Shown piece after piece: positions 6,736 through 10,193 of a DNA stretch of 11,761 nucleotides. The position numbers and the translations under genes are program-made. This stretch comes from an uncultured bacterium. GTDB lineage: Bacteria; Bacillota_I; Bacilli_A; RF39; UBA660. Location: assembly GCA_949286645.1 (NCBI GenBank), contig CASEDN010000002.1, positions 1-11,761 of the forward strand, given 5' to 3'. Every line of letters starts with the position of its first letter. Position 1 is the first letter of the stretch. Under the pieces are notes generated by a model. That model made no database searches, was not told where the DNA came from, and was given only the letters and a program-made list of their open reading frames with translations.

Positions 6736-7770
6736 TTAGAATGTATTAGTTCTTCCTTTTAAAACAGGTACACGATCTTGATAAGTTCCTTTAGTAAAGG
6801 CCATTTCACAAGATAGTAATTGCATTATGATAGCAGCTTGATAGAAGGCATAAATACTTTCTTTTTCATCTATCATAATTGCCATATCACTAATATCAGC
6901 GATTTCCTTATCATTAGTGACTACATAAGTTTTTGCTTTTGTATCTTTTAGATAAGTAATAACTTTTTTAATATCTTCATTTGTTTTATCATCTACTGCA
7001 AATAAAACTACAGGATGTTTTTCACTAGTTGATGCAAGTGGTCCGTGACAAAACTCACTAGCTTTATATGGAATAACTGGAACTAAACAAGTTTCCATAA
7101 CTTTTAGAGCAAATTCTTTAGCGATAGAGTAACTATAACCTCTAGCGATAGAATAAGCCATATCCATAGATATTAATTCTTTAGCCATAGGTTTAACATC
7201 CTCATATAAGTCTAGTCCTTTCTTAACAGCTTCTATATATTTATTATCATCAAAACTATCTTCTTCACCACTTAGACATAAAGCTAACTTAGTTAAGATA
7301 TATAAAGTAGTAGTGTAACCTTTAGTAGCAGCTCCTGCATTAGTTTCCCCAATCTCATTAAAGATATGTCTATCAGTAGCTTCTGCAATTAATGAATCAG
7401 GATTATTAGTAATAGCAAAAGTATAAGCTCCACTTTCCTTAGCTTTCTTTAAAACAGTACTAACATCATAACCTTTACCAGACTGAGAAATAGCAATAAC
7501 ACAAGTATTAGATAAGTCCATATTACTATCATAAACAGTAAATATAGATGGATCTGCCATTTCTACTGGTTTTTTATAATGTAATTCTAAGAAAAACTTA
7601 CCAAATATACCTCCATGAGTAGATGTACCTCTTGCTACTATCATAAAGTTTTTAGGATTAAACTCTTTAATTTCTTTAGCAATAGTAGGTATTACATCTT
7701 TATTTTTTTCTATGCAGTTTTCTAAAGATGTAACTTCTCTAATTTCTTTTAACATATTTGTTTCATTCAT
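6736..7770 (-). CDS. SIS-domain sugar-phosphate isomerase/deaminase (GlmS C-terminal or NagB-II type)
   Basis: This 344-residue protein has two SIS domains. The first contains ARGTSTHGG (47-54) and the phosphosugar loop ISQSGKGYD (94-102), followed by NEIGETNAGAATKGYTTTL (138-156), matching the 'E..vA.TK..t' stretch of the GlmS isomerase domain. The second contains YKASEFCHGPLA (235-246), the conserved 'E..HGP' element, and ends PVLKGRTNTF, resembling the C-terminal 'L.K.T.T' tail of GlmS and NagB-II proteins. It lacks the glutaminase domain, so it probably isomerises and/or deaminates an amino-sugar or Amadori-type sugar phosphate in the cytoplasm. Close relatives include NagB-II, AgaS and FrlB/GfrF-type deglycases, and I cannot choose among them. 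Its neighbour PTS may supply the substrate. It lacks co-directional partners. Confidence 0.85.
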   Translation of the reverse strand: MNETNMLKEIREVTSLENCIEKNKDVIPTIAKEIKEFNPKNFMIVARGTSTHGGIFGKFFLELHYKKPVEMADPSIFTVYDSNMDLSNTCVIAISQSGKGYDVSTVLKKAKESGAYTFAITNNPDSLIAEATDRHIFNEIGETNAGAATKGYTTTLYILTKLALCLSGEEDSFDDNKYIEAVKKGLDLYEDVKPMAKELISMDMAYSIARGYSYSIAKEFALKVMETCLVPVIPYKASEFCHGPLASTSEKHPVVLFAVDDKTNEDIKKVITYLKDTKAKTYVVTNDKEIADISDMAIMIDEKESIYAFYQAAIIMQLLSCEMAFTKGTYQDRVPVLKGRTNTF

Positions 7771-7792
7771 TAATTATCATCTCCCTACCTTA

Positions 7793-7820
7793 ATTGTAGC
7801 ACAGCATTATTTTTTAACAA
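7793..7820 (-). promoter_or_regulatory. Promoter of the SIS gene
   Basis: On the minus strand TTGTTA (7820-7815) and TACAAT (7798-7793) are 16 bp apart, with a TG just upstream of the -10 box. GGGAG about 10 nt before ATG 7770 serves as ribosome site. Confidence 0.7.
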
Positions 7821-7830
7821 GAAATAAAGA

Positions 7831-7859
7831 GTAAAAATACACTTTCTTTACAAAAGAAA
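7831..7859 (-). terminator. Possible weak terminator after the FkbM-type gene
   Basis: On the minus strand TTTCTTT and AAAGAAA (7859-7853 and 7849-7843) form a 7-bp AT-rich stem with a 3-nt loop, followed by GTGTATTTTTAC. The stem is weak, so readthrough into the SIS gene is possible. Confidence 0.35.
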
Positions 7860-7861
7860 AA

Positions 7862-8794
7862 CTAACAAACTTTTTTCTTTGCAACTAAAACAATCTCTGT
7901 AGGGAAAACATTACCTCCATAATATCTTAAATAAAAGTTATAGTTCTTATTAAAACTCTTAATTAATTTAGGTATTCTAATTAAATCATCAAATTCATGA
8001 TAAATAGATATTAATAGAGTAGGGCTATCATTTTTAATATGTTCCTTACATCCATTCAAAGCTTTAAATTCTGCTCCTTCAATATCCATCTTAATAATAT
8101 CTACTTTTTCTTTTAAATCTTCATCTAAAGTAACTGCTTCAATATTTCCTTTACTATCATTTATAGTATTAGTAGAAGCATCAACACTACTAGTATTAAG
8201 ACTCAAAGTAGTATTTTTATCAAATAAAGCTTTATTTTTAATAATAATATCTTCATTAAAAATATATTTATCTTTAAGTATGGCAAGAGATGTATCCGTA
8301 ACTTCATAGCAATAAATCTTCTTATATTCTTCTAAATAAGTATCTAAAAAGTCATCTACACTATCTCCTATATAACTACCAATATCTACATAAACAGTAT
8401 CTTTAGTAGTTTTTACTAAATCAGGATCAAAATAATGTTTATAACAATTATCTCTAACTTCATTTAACATTGCAAAGTCATAGTAATAATAATTTCTAAT
8501 TATTGCTAGTAATATCTTCCTAGATTTATAATCTTTTAAATTCTGATAAAGTACTAATAAATCAGTTAAATTATTCTTTAGAAAATTAACTATCATTTCA
8601 ATCTCTTCAAAGTCATTATTAATATAGTCTAGGTTACCCCAAAAAGAAAAACTATTAATAAAAGTCTCAATATTACCTCTTAATTCTTCATTAAGTCCTA
8701 GATATCTATTTTTAATATTTAAATACACTTCTTCTTTACTCATTAATTCAAGCTTTTTGATTAAACTAAAAAATTCATAATCAATTTTATTCAT
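7862..8794 (-). CDS. FkbM-family SAM-dependent methyltransferase
   Basis: From ATG 8794 this gives 310 residues. The N-terminal 120 or so are helical and unassigned. Then comes a class I methyltransferase domain with TVYVDIGSYIGDS (SAM-binding motif I, about 133-145), the acidic strand end YCYEV, and VDIIKMDIEGAEFKALNG (about 232-248), whose DIEGAE is the hallmark of FkbM proteins. A late strand pair, LLISIYHE and EIVLVAKK, closes the fold. FkbM enzymes usually methylate hydroxyls of sugars or small molecules and often sit near surface-polysaccharide genes; none is seen here. The open frame continues upstream to 8875, but that start would lie on the ribosome site of the divergent gene and adds a hydrophobic leader unlike the family. 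TTGGTGATG precedes ATG 8794. Confidence 0.8.
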   Translation of the reverse strand: MNKIDYEFFSLIKKLELMSKEEVYLNIKNRYLGLNEELRGNIETFINSFSFWGNLDYINNDFEEIEMIVNFLKNNLTDLLVLYQNLKDYKSRKILLAIIRNYYYYDFAMLNEVRDNCYKHYFDPDLVKTTKDTVYVDIGSYIGDSVDDFLDTYLEEYKKIYCYEVTDTSLAILKDKYIFNEDIIIKNKALFDKNTTLSLNTSSVDASTNTINDSKGNIEAVTLDEDLKEKVDIIKMDIEGAEFKALNGCKEHIKNDSPTLLISIYHEFDDLIRIPKLIKSFNKNYNFYLRYYGGNVFPTEIVLVAKKKVC

Positions 8795-8876
8795 CACATC
8801 ACCAATATAATCTATGTAAGTAAAGTTTAATTGTTTAAAAAAATATGGTAATATAGAAATAAAGGAGAATGACATT

Positions 8877-9119
8877 ATGAAAAAATCTAAAATAAAAAAT
8901 GTTAGAGTAATGATTGGTAGTGGAAAACATTCTATGTTTATAACTGTACCAAAAGGTAAGAAAGTAATGCTAGAAGATGGTACTTTTATAAGGGCAGGGA
9001 TAACTTCTGAAGAAGCAAGAAATGAATTTTTAGAGAAAGAAAATAAAATTATAGAAGATATTGAAAGAAGACAATTAAAAGAAAAGGTTAAAAAACGTGT
9101 TTTATCAATTTTTAAATGA
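8877..9119 (+). CDS. Small charged protein of unknown function
   Basis: This 80-residue protein has no family I recognise. The N-terminal half looks beta-rich and basic (KIKNVRVMIGSG, FITVPKGKKVMLEDGTFIRAG). The C-terminal half is a highly charged helix (EEARNEFLEKENKIIEDIERRQLKEKVKKR) that could form a coiled coil or bind nucleic acid. There are no cysteines, membrane segments or signal peptide. A good SD, AAAGGAG (8861-8867), precedes ATG 8877, and TGGTAATAT (8846-8854) upstream is a plausible extended -10 element. The gene diverges from the FkbM-type gene across about 80 bp. The coding call rests on the SD and residue composition. Confidence 0.65.
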   Translation: MKKSKIKNVRVMIGSGKHSMFITVPKGKKVMLEDGTFIRAGITSEEARNEFLEKENKIIEDIERRQLKEKVKKRVLSIFK

Positions 9120-9125
9120 TTTTAA

Positions 9126-9166
9126 CGAACATATTTTTAACAAAAAATGTATCTTGTTCGATTTAT
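9126..9166 (+). terminator. Possible terminator after the 80-residue gene
   Basis: CGAACA (9126-9131) can pair with TGTTCG (9155-9160). The enclosed AT-rich sequence can fold further (ACATATTTTT with AAAAAATGT), and the tail is ATTTATTTAT. The tail is not a clean T-run, so strength is uncertain. Confidence 0.4.
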
Positions 9167-9178
9167 TTATATATATAT

Positions 9179-9186
9179 GTTACATT
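9179..9186 (+). promoter_or_regulatory. Weak promoter of type I module A toxin RNA
   Basis: TGTTACATT (9179-9187) is an extended -10 element lining up with the stronger module B promoter. The -35 region (around 9157-9163) is poor. The predicted RNA start is near GG 9193, 12 nt after the -10 start, matching module B. Confidence 0.4.
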
Positions 9187-9259
9187 ATTATTGGAATATC
9201 TAGTTGTAAACAGTACTTTTCCCTTTCTACCTTATAATTTTATACTGTTGAAAGGGGAG

Positions 9260-9359
9260 ATGGATATCTCGAAAAATAGAAAAATTTCTTTGTTTAATCA
9301 TTATCCTTCTTATTATTCTGATTTATTTCATTATAGTAAAATTAGTACCTACTCCTTAG
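9260..9359 (+). pseudogene. Module A hydrophobic toxin peptide, frameshifted or start-less
   Basis: A strongly hydrophobic frame, KFLCLIIILLIILIYF then IIVKLVPTP, runs to TAG 9357-9359 but has no ATG, GTG or TTG after the in-frame TGA (9248-9250). ATG 9260 gives MDISKNRK in another frame. One base fewer in the A-run at 9280-9284 would join the two into a 32-residue peptide with a basic N-terminus and one membrane segment, the standard type I toxin design. Other explanations are an ATA start at 9276 or ribosomal slippage on the A-run. ATG 9260 also sits too close to the SD. I read it as a decayed copy of the module B type gene; a sequencing error in the homopolymer is possible. Confidence 0.55.
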
Positions 9360-9451
9360 AGTGGTACTATTAACATAAAACATTTTATGGGATAATACCT
9401 AACAGAGCAAGCTAGGTATTCCCTTTTTTATAATATGTAAATTTTCTTTAC
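9340..9451 (-). ncRNA. Module A antisense RNA (predicted type I antitoxin)
   Basis: This RNA is predicted to start near 9451 from the minus-strand promoter and run left to about 9340, roughly 112 nt. Its 3' hairpin, read on the minus strand, pairs TAGTACC-ACTC (9369-9359) with GAGT-GGTACTA (9354-9343): 11 bp with a 1-nt bulge and 4-nt loop, followed by ATTTTACTAT. The RNA is fully complementary to the last 90 or so bases of the plus-strand module A RNA, including the 3' arm of its end-to-end pairing. It would bind and inactivate that message or feed it to RNase III. Confidence 0.55.
9389..9430 (+). terminator. Terminator of module A plus-strand RNA
   Basis: AATACCTA (9394-9401) pairs with TAGGTATT (9413-9420). 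It is extended by GGG (9389-9391) with CCC (9421-9423) past a 2-nt bulge and followed by TTTTTT at 9424-9429. Confidence 0.85.
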
Positions 9452-9492
9452 ATAATCATAGTATCATAAATGTTAACTTTTGTCAAAATTAT
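9439..9492. repeat. Direct repeat, copy 1 (antisense promoter region)
   Basis: The 50 bases at 9441-9490 match 9841-9890 at 43 positions without gaps. Identical blocks include GTATCATAAA and TGTCAAAATTAT. Weaker similarity continues left through the terminator T-runs. The offset is exactly 400 bp, indicating duplication of a whole module. Confidence 0.9.
9458..9486 (-). promoter_or_regulatory. Consensus promoter of module A antisense RNA
   Basis: On the minus strand TTGACA (9486-9481) and TACTAT (9463-9458) are exactly 17 bp apart. It faces leftward into the module, away from any coding gene on that strand for about 600 bp. An almost identical promoter sits 400 bp to the right. Confidence 0.85.
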
Positions 9493-9554
9493 TTGTGTAA
9501 CTGTATGAAAAACATATTCACGGAAACTCGTAACTTTTTTATTACATTTCATTG
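9493..9554. other. Spacer between modules A and B
   Basis: These 62 bp lie between the module A antisense promoter and the module B toxin promoter. I see no ORF. A small hairpin, TATG-AAAAA-CATA, and a T-run near 9535 are present but too weak to assign. Confidence 0.5.
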
Positions 9555-9583
9555 TTGCTATATAAGGATTGGTATGTTATTAT
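9555..9583 (+). promoter_or_regulatory. Promoter of module B toxin mRNA
   Basis: TTGCTA (9555-9560) and TATTAT (9578-9583) are 17 bp apart, with TG at 9575-9576 giving an extended -10. The start is predicted at about 9590-9591, where the RNA would begin with GGGAA. Confidence 0.75.
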
Positions 9584-9590
9584 ATTTTTA

Positions 9591-9830
9591 GGGAATACCA
9601 GTTGTCTGAGTGTCTACCAAATCTCTTATAGAGAGGAGGTTTGATAAAATGAAAATTAAGACTTTTATTGTAAAAGTCCTAAATCTCATTGCTATCATTT
9701 TATTCCTTCTTATCATTATGATAGTAGTAATAAAGAAATGACACTTAATTCACAATTGAATTAAATGTCTCTTTGATTTTTCAGGGTAGACATTCAACTT
9801 GCGAAAACTGAATGTTCCCTTTCTTTTTTA
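9591..9830 (+). ncRNA. Module B toxin mRNA with sequestered ribosome site and 5'-3' pairing
   Basis: This transcript of about 240 nt carries the 30-residue peptide. The SD AGGAGG (9634-9639) lies wholly within a 10-bp hairpin, CAAATCTCTT (9618-9627) with AGGAGGTTTG (9634-9643), two G-U pairs and a 6-nt loop. Upstream, TGAGTGTCTACC (9607-9618) can pair over 12 bp with GGTAGACATTCA (9785-9796) near the 3' end, and the extreme 5' GGGAA (9591-9595) with TTCCC (9815-9819). The long-range arm competes with the terminator hairpin. Long-range closure and SD burial are known in type I toxin mRNAs such as hok and AapA1; the assignment here is by analogy. Confidence 0.7.
9649..9741 (+). CDS. Small hydrophobic peptide, predicted type I toxin (module B)
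   Basis: This 30-residue peptide was too short to be picked up as a conventional gene. It has a basic N-terminus (MKIKTFIVK), a single hydrophobic segment of about 19 residues (VLNLIAIILFLLIIMIVVI) and a C-terminal KK, ending at TGA 9739-9741. The SD AGGAGG is 9 nt upstream of ATG 9649, so it is a well-formed ORF rather than chance. One short membrane segment with flanking lysines is the general design of type I toxins such as Fst, Ldr, BsrG and TxpA, which insert in the membrane when overproduced. I see no sequence match to a named family. An antisense RNA covers the 3' end of its message. Alternative: a small membrane-protein modulator with antisense control. Confidence 0.75.
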   Translation: MKIKTFIVKVLNLIAIILFLLIIMIVVIKK

Positions 9831-9851
9831 TTTTATGCAAGTTTCCTTGAC
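9733..9851 (-). ncRNA. Module B antisense RNA (predicted type I antitoxin)
   Basis: This RNA is predicted to start near 9851 and run left to about 9733, roughly 118 nt. Its 3' hairpin on the minus strand is GACATTTAATTCA (9769-9757) with TGAATTAAGTGTC (9752-9740), 13 bp including one G-U, with a 4-nt loop and the tail ATTTCTTTA. On the plus strand that same pair is an A-C mismatch, so the hairpin is better formed in the antisense direction. The RNA overlaps the last codon and the whole 3' untranslated region of the toxin mRNA, including its long-range 3' arm (9785-9796). Confidence 0.65.
9783..9832 (+). terminator. Terminator of module B toxin mRNA
   Basis: ACATTCA (9790-9796) pairs with TGAATGT (9809-9815). 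AGGG (9783-9786) with CCCT (9817-9820) extends the stem across a small internal loop, followed by TTCTTTTTTATTTT. Confidence 0.8.
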
Positions 9852-9892
9852 ATATTCATAGTATCATAAATATTAATATTTGTCAAAATTAT
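9839..9892. repeat. Direct repeat, copy 2 (antisense promoter region)
   Basis: This is the partner of the repeat at 9439-9492 at an offset of exactly 400 bp, with 43 of 50 identical bases over 9841-9890. Similarity stops abruptly at the end of the RNHCP gene. Confidence 0.9.
9858..9886 (-). promoter_or_regulatory. Consensus promoter of module B antisense RNA
   Basis: On the minus strand TTGACA (9886-9881) and TACTAT (9863-9858) are exactly 17 bp apart, a stronger match than the toxin promoter. The -35 box lies 5 nt beyond the stop codon of the RNHCP gene. Confidence 0.88.
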
Positions 9893-10191
9893 TACATCTT
9901 GCTTATCTCAATTATCATATCCATATCATCATCATTAGCCATAATGTTTTTATGAGTTTCTTTACATTTTTCACACTTATAAATGATTTTATAAGTGTCT
10001 TTAAATTTTTCAATACCAATAGGTTTTAATGGACCTTTACATTCGTTTAATCTATCCCCAGGCATAATATCAACGTGTTTAGAATAAAGACAATAAGGAC
10101 AGTGATCTCTTGCACTATATTTTAAAGGTAATACTTTCTTACCACAATTTTCACATATAAATTCTTCATCTTTCATTGTAAATCTTTTCAT
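9892..10191 (-). CDS. RNHCP-domain zinc-binding protein
   Basis: This 99-residue protein has paired cysteines CENC (13/16), CPYC (31/34) and CEKC (73/76), with Cys51 in addition. The central ARDHCPYCLYSKHVDIMPGDR is the RNHCP signature, with Asp replacing Asn in 'RNHCP', followed by ECKGPLKPIGI and YKIIYKCEKC, as in that family. The motif content suggests two zinc ribbons. The molecular function of RNHCP proteins is not established; nucleic-acid binding is a guess from fold type. The start is ATG 10191, with AAGGAAG overlapping the end of the peptidase gene 2 nt upstream, so it is co-transcribed and probably coupled. An internal Met (residue 6) is possible. Confidence 0.85.
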   Translation of the reverse strand: MKRFTMKDEEFICENCGKKVLPLKYSARDHCPYCLYSKHVDIMPGDRLNECKGPLKPIGIEKFKDTYKIIYKCEKCKETHKNIMANDDDMDMIIEISKM

Positions 10192-10193
10192 AA

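Larger units (their letters stand above)
9193..9430 (+). ncRNA. Module A toxin-type mRNA, structured and probably peptide-dead
   Basis: This is a predicted transcript of about 238 nt. Its SD run AAGGGGA lies in an 11-bp stem, 9217-9227 with 9250-9260 (core TTCCCTTTC with GAAAGGGGA). Its extreme 5' end GGAATATCTAG (9193-9203) can pair with CTAGGTATTCC (9412-9422) at the 3' end: 11 bp, one G-U. An alternative stem AACAGTA (9209-9215) with TACTGTT (9243-9249) would exclude the SD stem and free the ribosome site. The RNA ends at a strong terminator. These features mirror module B and are typical of type I toxin messages kept inactive by folding. Structures were found by eye and no energies were computed. 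Confidence 0.55.

Noticed and set aside
6736..7770. Firm assignment of the SIS enzyme as a fructoselysine/glucoselysine-6-phosphate deglycase with the PTS as a Gfr system
   Set aside because: The C-terminal tail looks more like GlmS/NagB-II than FrlB/GfrF, and the gene is not in the PTS operon. Sequence alone does not decide.
8795..8875. Upstream start of the FkbM-type protein at 8875
   Set aside because: It would place the start codon on the divergent gene's SD and start region, and adds a hydrophobic 27-residue leader with no ribosome site. ATG 8794 is preferred.
9116..9373. Plus-strand ORF of 85 residues beginning MILTNIFLTKN
   Set aside because: It runs across the terminator, promoter and untranslated region of module A, has no SD at its start, and its composition is explained by the AT-rich RNA elements there. 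Only the short segment from ATG 9260 is of interest.
9591..9851. Par/Fst-type arrangement with direct repeats shared by toxin and antitoxin RNAs
   Set aside because: The related 12-base segments (9607-9618 and 9785-9796) are inverted, not direct. They support pairing within the toxin RNA, and the antisense RNA carries a copy of the 5' segment rather than its complement.
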